A DNA stretch of 64,000 bases, from NCBI RefSeq assembly GCF_945957355.1, contig NZ_CAMFKM010000012.1:1-64000 (forward strand), written 5' to 3'. The notes under the pieces are model-generated. The model saw only the letters and a list, made by a program, of their open reading frames with translations, searched no databases and was not told where the DNA came from. Position numbers and translations under genes: made by a program. Below are positions 54,059 through 62,419 of this stretch, in pieces. How positions within the stretch are numbered: the stretch's first letter is position 1; every line of letters starts with the position of its first letter. Source of the stretch: an uncultured Reyranella sp. GTDB lineage: Bacteria; Pseudomonadota; Alphaproteobacteria; Reyranellales; Reyranellaceae.

Positions 54059-55756
54059 ATGGCGCGCTACGATCGAGTGATCCGCGGCGGCATGATCGTC
54101 GACGGCAGCCGGCTGCCGCGCTTTCGCGGCGACATCGGCATCAAGGATGGCCGCATCGCCGAGATCGGCCAGATCTCACCGAACGACGCCGGCGAGGTGA
54201 TCGACGCCGGCGGCCTGATCGTGGCGCCGGGCTTCGTCGACCTGCACACCCATTACGACGCACAGCTCTTCTGGGATCCCTACTGCACGCTCTCTTCGTG
54301 GCACGGCATCACCTCGGTGGTGATCGGCAATTGCGGCTTCGGTTTCGCGCCGGTTCGGCCGGCCGAGCGCGAGCGCGCCATGATGTCGATGACCCGGGTC
54401 GAGGCGATCCCCATGGCCTCGATGAAGGAGGGCATGCCTTGGAACTGGGTGACGTTCCCCGAGTTCCTCGACAGCGTCGATGCCGCGCCCAAGGCCGTGA
54501 ACGTCCTGCCCTATGTGCCGGTGTCGCCGCTGCTCATCTGGGTGATGGGATTCGAGGCGGCGAAGGCTGGGAAGATGCCGACGCCGGAGCAGCATGCCGA
54601 ACTCAGGCGCCTGCTCAACGAGGCGATGGACGCCGGCGCCTGCGGCTGGTCGGCTCAACGCATGAAGCCCACCGGGCCGGCGGCGGTGCAGCGTGACTAT
54701 GACGGAACCCCGATGCCCACCGACGTGATGCATGACGAGACCTGCCGCGAGCTCGCGCGCGTGCTGGCCGAGCGCAACGAGGGCTTCATGCAGATGCTGC
54801 TGATCTCGGGCGACAACGCGGCCGACCGAGCCTTCTATGAGGAGCTCTCGATCCTGAGTGGCCGGCCCATGATCATGAACGTGATCCAGGCCTTCGATCA
54901 CCGGCCCGAAATCCACCGGCGCGGACTCGCTTGGCTGAAGAGCTGCCGCGAGCGCGGCATCCGGGTCGTAGGGCAGGGCCTCACGACCGACGCGGGCTTC
55001 ACCTTCACCTTCGAGGATTGGAACCTGTTCGACGATTCGCGGGACTGGTGCGACGCCACGACCGGCACGCGCGAGGAACGGCTGGCCAAGCTCGCCGATC
55101 CGGCGCGCCGTGCCCGTCTGCGCGAAAACCTGCCGATCACCGCGACCGGTCCGCTGCCGCAGATCGCCATCGTCGGGCCCAAGACCGAGCGCAACAGGAA
55201 GTGGCTCGACCATACGCTGGCCCATGCCGGCGAGAAGATGGGCAAGCATCCGGTCGACGTCATGCTCGACATGGCGGTCGAGGAGAATCTCGAAACCGAG
55301 TTCTTTGCCGCACCGCCCAATGGCAGCATCGAGTATCTCAAGGAACTGGTGGACGATCCGTACATCCTGTTCGGCGTGTCCGACGGCGGCGCCCACACCA
55401 AGTTCCTGACGGCCGGCCGCTATCCGACCGAGACGATCTGCAAGGTGGTTCGTCAGCACGGCATGCTGAGCCTGGAGGACGTGCACTGGCGGCTGTCGGC
55501 GCTGCCGGCCGAGGTCGCAGGTTTCCGCGGCCGCGGCATGCTGAAGAAGGGCGCGCCGGCCGACATCGTGATCTACGACTATGACGGGCTGAAGGTCCTG
55601 CCCGACGAGATCGCACACGACCTGCCGGGTGGCGAATGGCGTCGCGTGCAGCGCGCCTCGGGCTACAAGTACATCCTGGTCAACGGCCAGGTGACGATGC
55701 GCGATGACCGGCCGACCAATACCTACTCAGGCCGCCTGCTGCGGCATGGGGCTTGA
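54059..55756 (+). CDS. Amidohydrolase, N-acyl-D-amino-acid deacylase/dihydroorotase type
   Basis: A 565-residue enzyme. The metal-binding FVDLHTHYDAQLFWDP is near residue 60, followed by GNCGFGFAPVRP, LISGDNAADRAFY, GQGLTTDAGFTF and FGVSDGGAHTKFLTAGRYP with the active-site Asp near residue 455. A short composite beta domain opens (VIRGGMIVDGSRLPRFRGDI) and closes the chain (VNGQVTMRDDR). This layout matches D-aminoacylase-like amidohydrolases, which cleave N-acyl-D-amino acids; the substrate here is not proven. GGAGG precedes the ATG by six bases. The gene is not obviously in an operon. Confidence 0.9.
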   Translation: MARYDRVIRGGMIVDGSRLPRFRGDIGIKDGRIAEIGQISPNDAGEVIDAGGLIVAPGFVDLHTHYDAQLFWDPYCTLSSWHGITSVVIGNCGFGFAPVRPAERERAMMSMTRVEAIPMASMKEGMPWNWVTFPEFLDSVDAAPKAVNVLPYVPVSPLLIWVMGFEAAKAGKMPTPEQHAELRRLLNEAMDAGACGWSAQRMKPTGPAAVQRDYDGTPMPTDVMHDETCRELARVLAERNEGFMQMLLISGDNAADRAFYEELSILSGRPMIMNVIQAFDHRPEIHRRGLAWLKSCRERGIRVVGQGLTTDAGFTFTFEDWNLFDDSRDWCDATTGTREERLAKLADPARRARLRENLPITATGPLPQIAIVGPKTERNRKWLDHTLAHAGEKMGKHPVDVMLDMAVEENLETEFFAAPPNGSIEYLKELVDDPYILFGVSDGGAHTKFLTAGRYPTETICKVVRQHGMLSLEDVHWRLSALPAEVAGFRGRGMLKKGAPADIVIYDYDGLKVLPDEIAHDLPGGEWRRVQRASGYKYILVNGQVTMRDDRPTNTYSGRLLRHGA

Positions 55757-55761
55757 GTGCC

Positions 55762-56058
55762 TTACTGGCAGCTCTGGCCCTTTACCGGCACGCGCAGTTT
55801 CCAGCACAGAGTCTCGCCGTCGGCGGCGCGGCCGGAATTGCAGAAGTAGACGTCCTTGTCCTTCTGCATCCACAGGCCGCCGGGGATCGCCGCCTTGATG
55901 TCGAAGCCCGTGGAGATCAGCAGGCCCGGTGACATCGCCGGCGCCTCGGAATATTGCGACACGCGGGTCGGCGGCTTCTGCTGGGGCGGCTGCTGCGGCT
56001 GTGCCCACGCTGCGCCGCTTGTCAGGCAACCGAGCGCGAGCGGCAAAAGCGTTTTCAT
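55762..56058 (-). CDS. Small secreted protein, KDKDVYxCNSGR family (paralogue A)
   Basis: A 98-residue precursor with a signal peptide ending near AAWAQ (residue 20) and a Gln/Pro-rich linker. The core is FDIKAAIPGGLWMQKD followed by KDVYFCNSGRAADGETLCWKL and a final Cys, giving three conserved Cys. The gene ending at 57000 encodes a paralogue with the same core. I do not know this family. It is transcribed convergently with the amidohydrolase gene and in the same direction as the cupin gene next to it. Confidence 0.75.
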   Translation of the reverse strand: MKTLLPLALGCLTSGAAWAQPQQPPQQKPPTRVSQYSEAPAMSPGLLISTGFDIKAAIPGGLWMQKDKDVYFCNSGRAADGETLCWKLRVPVKGQSCQ

Positions 56059-56147
56059 TGGAACTCCGTACGCCAGAATGCAGCAATTCTAGGTTGATAA
56101 CGGATTTCATGCAACGCAGGCGAGTAGGCGTCACTCCTGTGCGGTAC

Positions 56148-56588
56148 CTACTCCACCACCGTTGTTTCGAAGTCGGCCGGCATCGTGATCTCGATCAGCT
56201 CGAGGTCGTCGCTGTGGTCGATTTCCTTGTGCTTCACGCCAGGCGGTTGATAGACGGTCGAGCCGGCGACCAGCTTGTGCTGGCCATAGCCTTCATATTC
56301 GAAGATCGCCCAGCCCTTCAGCACGTAGACGAACTGGAACTCGAGCGCGTGGCTGTGGCGCGGCGCGTCCGGATGCTGTCCGGGCACGGCGCGGATGACG
56401 TGCGCGCCGACCTTGCCGCCCGTCAGTTCCTTGAGCCCAAGCGGCCGATATTCGAAGAAGGGCCGGAGCCCGTCCCTCTGGAAGGAGTCGGGTCCTAGAT
56501 GGTTCACGATGCCGGGGCCGCCGGTCGCGGTCGCTTCCTTGAGCTTTTCTTCCTCGGCCTCGCCAGTCGTCGGAAAGAGATCGGGCAT
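56148..56588 (-). CDS. Cupin-domain protein
   Basis: A 146-residue protein of the single-domain cupin 2 type. The barrel has DAPRHSHALEFQFVYVLKGWAIFEYEG-type sequence with His residues near 80 and 82, and PPGVKHKEIDHSDDLELIEI with a third His near residue 124. The first 45 residues are charged and probably flexible. A GGAGG four bases before the ATG supports the start at 56588. It may bind a metal and act on a small acid or serve as a regulator; the ligand is unknown. It sits between two genes for paralogous secreted proteins on the same strand. Confidence 0.8.
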   Translation of the reverse strand: MPDLFPTTGEAEEEKLKEATATGGPGIVNHLGPDSFQRDGLRPFFEYRPLGLKELTGGKVGAHVIRAVPGQHPDAPRHSHALEFQFVYVLKGWAIFEYEGYGQHKLVAGSTVYQPPGVKHKEIDHSDDLELIEITMPADFETTVVE

Positions 56589-56640
56589 GCCATCCTCCAT
56601 CTTGTGTTGGAAGCCAGCATGCCCGTTTACGCGGACCCGG

Positions 56641-57000
56641 TCAGCAGTGCGTGACCTCGCGCATCTGCCAGCACTGCACATCGCCTTCGATCGGGCGGCC
56701 GGAATTGCAGTAGTAGACGTCCTTGTCCTTCTGCAGCCAGAGGCCGTTGGGCACCGCCGCCTTGATCTCGTACCCGACCCTGATCATCGTGATGGCGGAC
56801 TGGCCCGGCATCGGTGTGTATTGCGTCAGGCACGAGGGCGCCTGACCCGGTGCCTGGGCCTGGGCCTGGGCCGGAAGCTGGCCCGCAGTCTGCGCCGGGG
56901 CCGGCTTGGAGCCGGGCGACTGCTGCGAATAGGCGATAGTTCCGGCAGCGACGGCGGCCACCGCTGCAAGCGCGACGGTGCCCGCGACGAGCATTTTCAT
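56641..57000 (-). CDS. Small secreted protein, KDKDVYxCNSGR family (paralogue B)
   Basis: A 119-residue precursor. A hydrophobic N-terminal helix ends about residue 25, a Gln/Ala/Pro-rich linker follows, and the core has YEIKAAVPNGLWLQKD followed by KDVYYCNSGRPIEGDVQCWQM, with a final HC. The order and spacing of core residues match those of the protein encoded at 55762-56058, so the two are paralogues. The ATG at 57000 matches the signal sequence; an open frame continues upstream but lacks homology. The function is unknown. A role sensing or binding ligands at the surface is a guess. Confidence 0.75.
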   Translation of the reverse strand: MKMLVAGTVALAAVAAVAAGTIAYSQQSPGSKPAPAQTAGQLPAQAQAQAPGQAPSCLTQYTPMPGQSAITMIRVGYEIKAAVPNGLWLQKDKDVYYCNSGRPIEGDVQCWQMREVTHC

Positions 57001-57243
57001 GTCCAGCTCCTCGGTCATTCCCCGACTTCGAACTGACGGGTCCGGCATCCCCACACCGGCCCACCCACACACATCGGGGGCGGAAGCTAAATATATTGCA
57101 GTAGCGGCGCAACCTTGAAAAATTACGGTCCGGATACGGAAATTGCCGGGCCACCGAGGAGGGGTGCCGGTTCGTCTCTTTGTGCCTTGGCAGACGGGTT
57201 GCGGTCTGCGGATTATCGTCGGGATAGCCTGAGGAGGACGATC

Positions 57244-58146
57244 CTGCCGAAGACACTGTTCATCGATTCGACGCCGGACATCGATCGCGTATGGAAGCAG
57301 GTTCATGGCGCGACGGACATCCCGATCGTGGTCGGCATGGGGCCGGTCCCTGAGGAGGAGGTGCCGGGCCGGGTCGAGGGCTATGACACGGTCATCAATG
57401 ACGCGACCTATTTCAGCGAGTCCACGCTCAGGCGCTGTACCGGGCTGAAGCACATCGTCTTCCTCGGCACGGGGGCCGCGAGCTTCGTCGACCTCGCGGC
57501 GGCGGAACGGCTTGGCATCAAGGTCTCGACTATCGGCGGCTACGGCGACACCACGGTCGCCGAACATGCGATGGGCCTGGTCTTCGCCGCAGCCCGCCAC
57601 ATCGCGACCATGCACGTCATCGTGCGCGGCGGCGGGTGGCGGCCGATGCAGGGCATGGAACTAAAGGGCAAGACTTTGGGCGTGGTAGGCTTGGGCGGCA
57701 TCGGTCGGGAGATGGCGCGCATCGCCCAAGGCGTCGGCCTCAAGGTGATCGCCTACAACCGCTCGCCCGTTCCGGGCGCCAGCGTGCCCATGGTGACGAT
57801 CGACGAGCTCCTGGCGCAGTCCGACATCGTGAGCCTGCACCTCGCGTTGAACGATGCCACGCGTGGCTTCCTCGACCGCGCGAAGCTAGAGAAGACCCGT
57901 CCGGGCGTCCTGATCGTCAACACCGCACGGGCCGGCATCGTCGACGAGCCGACGCTGGTCGACCTGCTGCGTTTGGGTCGCATCGGTCACTACGCAACCG
58001 ACGTCTTCGGCAAGGAGCCGACGCCTCCCGACGAACCGCTGCTCGAGCTCGACAACGCCACGTTGACTGCGCACGCCGGCTACAACACGCCCGAGGCGGC
58101 GATGACGATGTACCGACGCGCCATAGACCTGGCGGCAAAGGGATAG
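57244..58146 (+). CDS. D-2-hydroxyacid dehydrogenase, likely CTG start
   Basis: A protein of 300 residues with an NAD(P)-binding domain. GVVGLGGIGREMARIAQG is the GxGxxG motif (about residue 143), VNTARAGIVDEPTLVDLL carries the catalytic Arg, FGKEPTPPDEPLL carries the Glu, and TAHAGYNTPEA carries the His near residue 277. Such enzymes interconvert 2-oxo and D-2-hydroxy acids. A TTG at 57115 opens the frame, but the 43 residues before LPKTLFIDSTP have no family likeness. A GAGGAGG site lies six bases before a CTG at 57244, which gives the expected N-terminus. Start-site proof is needed. Confidence 0.85.
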   Translation: MPKTLFIDSTPDIDRVWKQVHGATDIPIVVGMGPVPEEEVPGRVEGYDTVINDATYFSESTLRRCTGLKHIVFLGTGAASFVDLAAAERLGIKVSTIGGYGDTTVAEHAMGLVFAAARHIATMHVIVRGGGWRPMQGMELKGKTLGVVGLGGIGREMARIAQGVGLKVIAYNRSPVPGASVPMVTIDELLAQSDIVSLHLALNDATRGFLDRAKLEKTRPGVLIVNTARAGIVDEPTLVDLLRLGRIGHYATDVFGKEPTPPDEPLLELDNATLTAHAGYNTPEAAMTMYRRAIDLAAKG

Positions 58147-58297
58147 GCCGGGAGCGGCCTCGCTTTTGGCCGGATCTTCGGGCAATGTCCGGTAGCATGA
58201 TGGAAGAGATTCGCACTTCTATCGCGCAGGACGGGGGGCAATGGTTGCGATGGCGTCGGCGTTGGCAGCCACCGATCTCCGAGGGCCATAGCAGGCA

Positions 58298-58657
58298 ATG
58301 AAGCGCAAGATCGTAATCCCCTCCTTGCTTCTTCAACCGATGCTCGTTGCAGTAGTCGCCAGCGTGGCGCGGGCCATAGTCTATGTCGTGAACCCCTTGG
58401 CGGAGAACGGCGACGCCTGGGTCGGTTGCCTCCTTGCCGGCGCGTTTGCTGGTTCCATCGCGACGGGGCTCATGGCCAGGGCTTGGCCGGAGACGGACGA
58501 CACGAACCTGAATCGAGGCATTTCCTGGGGCGGATTCTCGGTCGAGTTTTCCGGTGGCGGTGGAGGCGAGGTGCACGATTATGGCGATGCGGGTAGTGGC
58601 GATGCCGGTATCGGCGATGGCGGTGGGGGCGATGGCGGCGGTGGTGGCGGGAAATAA
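58298..58657 (+). CDS. Short membrane protein with Gly/Asp-rich tail
   Basis: A 119-residue protein. Two hydrophobic segments (about residues 6-32 and 40-62) suggest two membrane helices. The last 45 residues are dominated by Gly, Asp and Ser with repeated GGGG and GDGGGG. There is no recognisable domain, and the low-complexity tail, coded by GC-rich triplets, raises the chance of a weakly expressed or non-coding reading frame. No close neighbours share its direction except the following URC1 gene, 160 bases away. Confidence 0.45.
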   Translation: MKRKIVIPSLLLQPMLVAVVASVARAIVYVVNPLAENGDAWVGCLLAGAFAGSIATGLMARAWPETDDTNLNRGISWGGFSVEFSGGGGGEVHDYGDAGSGDAGIGDGGGGDGGGGGGK

Positions 58658-58817
58658 ACTAAGCGCCAGAGCGGCAATCTTGGGCAACATCGCCCTTCGT
58701 CACGGCGCGTGAAAGTTCGTTCCATACGCCTTTAACCGGTTCCACCAGCGTCTTCCTTTGGTCATCTCCCCGCTGTAAGCTTCCTCGCTTTCCCGCTCCC
58801 GGAGGACCGGAAAGCAC

Positions 58818-60053
58818 ATGGCGCACATCAGACTGAACACGCATCCCAGCCAGGGCGGCCAGCCGGCCCCGCCGGTCGTCTGGGGCGCGCGCGATCCTGC
58901 GGTCCGCGGGCCCGTCGTCGGCACGGTTGGCCTTACCTCCCGGCGGAACGTCATCGGCGTCCATTCTGGTAGCTACGGCATCTATCGCGCGCTCGCCATC
59001 GCGGCGCAGGAGCTCAAGGCCGACCACCGGCCGGACCTCACCAACACCTCGCCGGCCGAGCGCATCGGGCCGTTCGAGAGCTGGTTCGATCCGAAGAAGA
59101 TCGTGTCGCTCGACCCGTGGGGCCACCTGGTTTCTGAGGTCTTCGCCGACAAGCTGGCGGCGGGCTGGGACATCAGACCGACCATCGCCATTACCAAGGC
59201 GCACGTGAACATGCCGGAGATCATGGAGGCCCTGGCGGCCGGCCGGCTGAAGCCCGACAACGACATACTGAGCGGCACCGGTGACGTGAAGGTGACGAAG
59301 GCCGCGATCGAGCCGGTCTGGTGGCTGCCGGGCATCGCCGAGCGCTTCGGCGTCAAGGAGACGGACCTGCGCCGCACGCTCTTCGAGCAGACCGGCGGCA
59401 TGTACACCGAGCTGGTGACGCGGCCCGACCTCGAATTGTTCCTGCCGCCGATCGGCGGCGCCACGATCTACTTCTTCGGCGACGTGTCGAAACTAGGCAA
59501 GCCCGAAACGAAGATCGCCTGCCGCCTCCACGACGAGTGCAACGGTTCGGACGTGTTCGGCTCCGACATCTGCACCTGCCGGCCCTATCTCGCGCACGGC
59601 ATCGAGATCTGCATCGACATGGCGCAGAAAGGCGGCGTCGGTGTCGTCATCTACAATCGCAAGGAAGGCCGCGCGCTGGGCGAGGTGACCAAGTTCCTCG
59701 TCTACAACGCGCGCAAGCGGCAGCCCGGCGGCGATTCGGCGGCGCAATACTTCAACCGCACCGAATGCGTGGCGGGCGTTCAGGACATGCGTTTCCAGGA
59801 GCTGATGCCCGACATCTTCCATTGGCTCGGCATCAGCCGTATCGACCGCTTTGCCTCGATGAGCAACATGAAGTCCGACGCCCTGCGGGAGCAGGGCATC
59901 GACATCGTCGAGCAGGTGCCGATCCCCGAGCACCTGATCCCCGCCGACGCGCTGGTCGAGATGGATGCCAAGAAGGCGGCCGGCTATTTCAGCCCCACCA
60001 AGCCCGGTTCGAACGAACTGGCGCGGGCCAAGGGGCGTGGCCTCGATGAGTGA
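58818..60053 (+). CDS. RibA-like URC1 protein of the uracil catabolic pathway
   Basis: A 411-residue protein whose C-terminal half (about 215-410) resembles GTP cyclohydrolase II. The zinc Cys motif is in CRLHDECNGSDVFGSDICTC, and YNRKEGRALGEVTKFL replaces the RibA motif that reads QEGRGIGL. The N-terminal 210 residues (with RRNVIGVHSGSYGIYRALAIA) have no RibA counterpart. This layout and the downstream DUF1688 and UPRT genes identify URC1, needed in the yeast Lachancea kluyveri to open the pyrimidine ring during uracil use as nitrogen source. Its stop overlaps the next start by eight bases. Confidence 0.85.
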   Translation: MAHIRLNTHPSQGGQPAPPVVWGARDPAVRGPVVGTVGLTSRRNVIGVHSGSYGIYRALAIAAQELKADHRPDLTNTSPAERIGPFESWFDPKKIVSLDPWGHLVSEVFADKLAAGWDIRPTIAITKAHVNMPEIMEALAAGRLKPDNDILSGTGDVKVTKAAIEPVWWLPGIAERFGVKETDLRRTLFEQTGGMYTELVTRPDLELFLPPIGGATIYFFGDVSKLGKPETKIACRLHDECNGSDVFGSDICTCRPYLAHGIEICIDMAQKGGVGVVIYNRKEGRALGEVTKFLVYNARKRQPGGDSAAQYFNRTECVAGVQDMRFQELMPDIFHWLGISRIDRFASMSNMKSDALREQGIDIVEQVPIPEHLIPADALVEMDAKKAAGYFSPTKPGSNELARAKGRGLDE

Positions 60054-61203
60054 TTCGTTGGCTTATCTGCGCACGCCCGCCGCGATCCGCGAACGGGCGG
60101 CGAAGGTCCTCAAGTATGTCGAGGACGGGCAGTCGCAGTGGTTCCAGCTCGACCCGAACGGGCTTGAAACGGCTGTGCAGGCAACGCTTGCCGTCACGCG
60201 CGAGCGCTTTCCCGATCCGGCGGCGATCCCGTTCCATTCGCGCTGGCGGCATTTCGAGTCGGGTGGGCGTGACCGCTGGAAGGCCCTGGCCGAGCGGCTG
60301 AAGCATCTGCCGGCCGAGGAGATCGCGCGGCGCCGCATGGACCTTGCTGTCGTGTCCGTCCTGCTCGATGCCGGCGCCGGCGCGACCTGGAGCTATCGCG
60401 AGCCCGGCACCGGCGAGACCTATGCGCGCTCCGAGGGGCTGGGCGTCGCCAGCCTGCACATGTTCGCCAACGGCGCCTTCAGCCGCGACGCCACGGGCGA
60501 TCCGCTAAGGGTCGATGCCGAGCGCCTGGCGCAGCTCACGCCCATGGACATCGCCATGGGTTTCCAGGTGAAGGCGCACAATCCGCTGCTGGGCCTGGAA
60601 GGCAGGGCCGAACTGCTGCGCAGGCTGGGCACTGTCGGACTGGAGCGGCCGGGCGCGCTGTTCGACATCGTCGTGGCAAATGCAGTGGGCGGCGAGGTAA
60701 AGGCCGAAGCCATCCTGGCGGCCGTACTCGACAAGCTGTCGCCGATCTGGCCCTCGCCGCGCGGCGACGTGTGGGAGCATCCGGTGGTCGGGCTGGTGCC
60801 GTTCCACAAGCTCTCGCAATGGATGAGCTATTCGCTGGTCGAGCCGATCGAGGGCACGGGACTCAAGGTCGTGGCGCTCGATGCGCTGACGGGGCTGCCG
60901 GAGTATCGCAACGGCGGTCTGCTGGTCGATGCCGGCGCGCTCCAGCCCAAGCAGCGCGTGCTGCTGGAGAAGAGCTTCGCGCCGGGCGACGAGGCGATCG
61001 TGGAATGGCGTGCGCTCACCGTGGCGCTGCTCGACCGGATCGCCGAGCATGTCCGCCTGCATCTGGGGATGGATGCCGCGCATCTGCCGCTAGTGAAGGT
61101 GCTGGAAGCCGGCACGTGGTTTGCGGGACGCAGGCTGGCCGCGGAGCGCCGCCCGGGCGGCGGCCCGCCCATCACCGTCGAAAGCGACGGCACGGTGTTC
61201 TAG
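60046..61203 (+). CDS. URC4 (DUF1688) uracil catabolism protein
   Basis: A 385-residue protein of the DUF1688 (URC4/urg3) family. The N-terminus SLAYLRTPAAIRERAAKVLKY, the SRWRHFESGGRDRW segment near residue 66, VASLHMFANGAFSRD near residue 145 and LVPFHKLSQWMSYSLVEPIEG near residue 250 are the family hallmarks. In yeast URC4 is required, after UMP formation, for uracil breakdown; its exact chemistry is not established. The ATG lies within the URC1 3' end. The next gene, upp, starts 22 bases later. Genes for later steps are not in view. Confidence 0.9.
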   Translation: MSDSLAYLRTPAAIRERAAKVLKYVEDGQSQWFQLDPNGLETAVQATLAVTRERFPDPAAIPFHSRWRHFESGGRDRWKALAERLKHLPAEEIARRRMDLAVVSVLLDAGAGATWSYREPGTGETYARSEGLGVASLHMFANGAFSRDATGDPLRVDAERLAQLTPMDIAMGFQVKAHNPLLGLEGRAELLRRLGTVGLERPGALFDIVVANAVGGEVKAEAILAAVLDKLSPIWPSPRGDVWEHPVVGLVPFHKLSQWMSYSLVEPIEGTGLKVVALDALTGLPEYRNGGLLVDAGALQPKQRVLLEKSFAPGDEAIVEWRALTVALLDRIAEHVRLHLGMDAAHLPLVKVLEAGTWFAGRRLAAERRPGGGPPITVESDGTVF

Positions 61204-61225
61204 GGTTTTTGGGGAGAAGAAGACG

Positions 61226-61864
61226 ATGTCATTGCCGCACTCGATCCATGTCGTGACGCACCCGCTGGTTCAGCACAAGCTCACCAAGCTGCGCGACAAG
61301 GCGACTTCGAGCACGAATTTCCGCCGCCTGCTGCGCGAGATCGGGCTGCTGCTGGGGTACGACGCCACGCGCGACCTGCCGATGGTGCAGGCGCGCATCG
61401 AGACGCCGATCGAGGCGATGGACGCACCGCTGCTCGACGGCAAGAAGCTGGTCGTTGTGCCGATCCTGCGCGCCGGTCTCGGCCTCGCCGAGGGCGTCAC
61501 CGACCTCGTGCCACTGGCGAGGGTGGGCCATGTCGGGCTTTATCGCGACCCGCGCACTTTGCAGGCGGTCGAATACTACCTCAAGATCCCGCAGGACATT
61601 TCCGATCGCGACGTCATCGTCTGCGACCCGATGCTGGCCACCGCCCATTCGGCCATCGCGGCGGTCGACCGGCTGAAGGAGTCGGGCGCCAAGCGGATCA
61701 AGTTCATCTGCGTGCTGGGCTCGGAGCAGGGCGCGCGGGCCTTCGCCGAGGTCCATCCTGACGTGCCTGTCTTCGCGGCAGCCATCGATGCAAAACTCAA
61801 CGACCACGGGTATATTGTTCCCGGGCTCGGCGATGCGGGGGACCGTCTCTTCGGGACCAAATAA
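61226..61864 (+). CDS. upp: Uracil phosphoribosyltransferase
   Basis: A 212-residue type I phosphoribosyltransferase that makes UMP from uracil and PRPP. VVVPILRAGLGLAEGVTDLVP is the uracil/PRPP region near residue 75, DVIVCDPMLATAHSAIAAVDRL is the PRPP loop near residue 130, and YIVPGLGDAGDRLFGTK is the canonical C-terminus. In this setting it corresponds to URC6 of the yeast URC pathway, supplying UMP to URC1 and URC4. GGGGAG precedes the ATG. Confidence 0.98.
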   Translation: MSLPHSIHVVTHPLVQHKLTKLRDKATSSTNFRRLLREIGLLLGYDATRDLPMVQARIETPIEAMDAPLLDGKKLVVVPILRAGLGLAEGVTDLVPLARVGHVGLYRDPRTLQAVEYYLKIPQDISDRDVIVCDPMLATAHSAIAAVDRLKESGAKRIKFICVLGSEQGARAFAEVHPDVPVFAAAIDAKLNDHGYIVPGLGDAGDRLFGTK

Positions 61865-61884
61865 CGATAATGGGAGAAACGCCA

Positions 61885-62280
61885 ATGTCTCCGGACCTGA
61901 AGTACCTCCTCTTTTCCGTGATCCTGACGTTCGTGCAGATGCTGGTGGCGGCCATGGGCGCCAACCAGGCGGTTGGTCTCAACACGCTCGCGGGCAACCG
62001 CGAGGGCCTGCCCGAGATCAAGGGCTGGGCGGGAAGGGCCAAGCGAGCCCATCTCAACATGGTCGAGAACATGGTGCTGTTCGCGGCGCTGGTGCTGATC
62101 GCCGCCGTGGCCGGCAAGGCCAACGCCATGACGGCGATGGGCGCGGCGATCTTCTTCTGGGGCCGGGTCGCCTATGCCGTGATCTACGTCGCGGGCATCG
62201 CCTGGCTGCGCACGCTGGCCTGGTTCGTGTCGGTCATCGGCATGGTGCTGATCGCCGTCGAGCTGCTTAAGGCGATGTAG
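61885..62280 (+). CDS. MAPEG-family membrane protein
   Basis: A 131-residue integral membrane protein with four helices. LTFVQMLVAAMGANQAVGLN, GRAKRAHLNMVENMVLFAA and FWGRVAYAVIYVAGIAWLR are the MAPEG features, with the conserved Asn-Met-Val-Glu-Asn segment. MAPEG proteins include glutathione S-transferases and peroxidases of membranes, but bacterial roles are usually unproven. A GGGAG site lies eight bases before the ATG at 61885; an ATG at 61870 is an alternative. It is 20 bases after upp. Confidence 0.9.
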   Translation: MSPDLKYLLFSVILTFVQMLVAAMGANQAVGLNTLAGNREGLPEIKGWAGRAKRAHLNMVENMVLFAALVLIAAVAGKANAMTAMGAAIFFWGRVAYAVIYVAGIAWLRTLAWFVSVIGMVLIAVELLKAM

Positions 62281-62294
62281 AAAGAATCAGCTCC

Positions 62295-62411
62295 GTCATC
62301 CTGAGCGGAGCGCAGCGTAGCCGAAGGATCTCTTTTCGCTTCGTCACATCGTGCGTCGGAAAAGAGGTCCTTCGACTTCGCCGCCCTTTGGGCGCCTTCG
62401 CTCAGGACGAC
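62295..62411. repeat. Long imperfect inverted repeat (dispersed intergenic element)
   Basis: The left arm (62295-62337) begins GTCATCCTGAGCG and ends CGAAGGATCTCTTTTC; the right arm (62359-62411) reads back as GTCGTCCTGAGCG to CGAAGGACCTCTTTTC, with an extra ten or so bases internally. The arms flank about 20 bases. This type of element is common between genes in Alphaproteobacteria and can fold in RNA. It separates the convergent MAPEG and PCuAC genes and may terminate both. Confidence 0.85.
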
Positions 62412-62419
62412 GAATTCAG

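Noticed and set aside
58734..58741. AACCGGTT palindrome upstream of URC1 as an operator
   Set aside because: Eight bases is too short to be significant in GC-rich sequence, and no regulator gene adjoins it.
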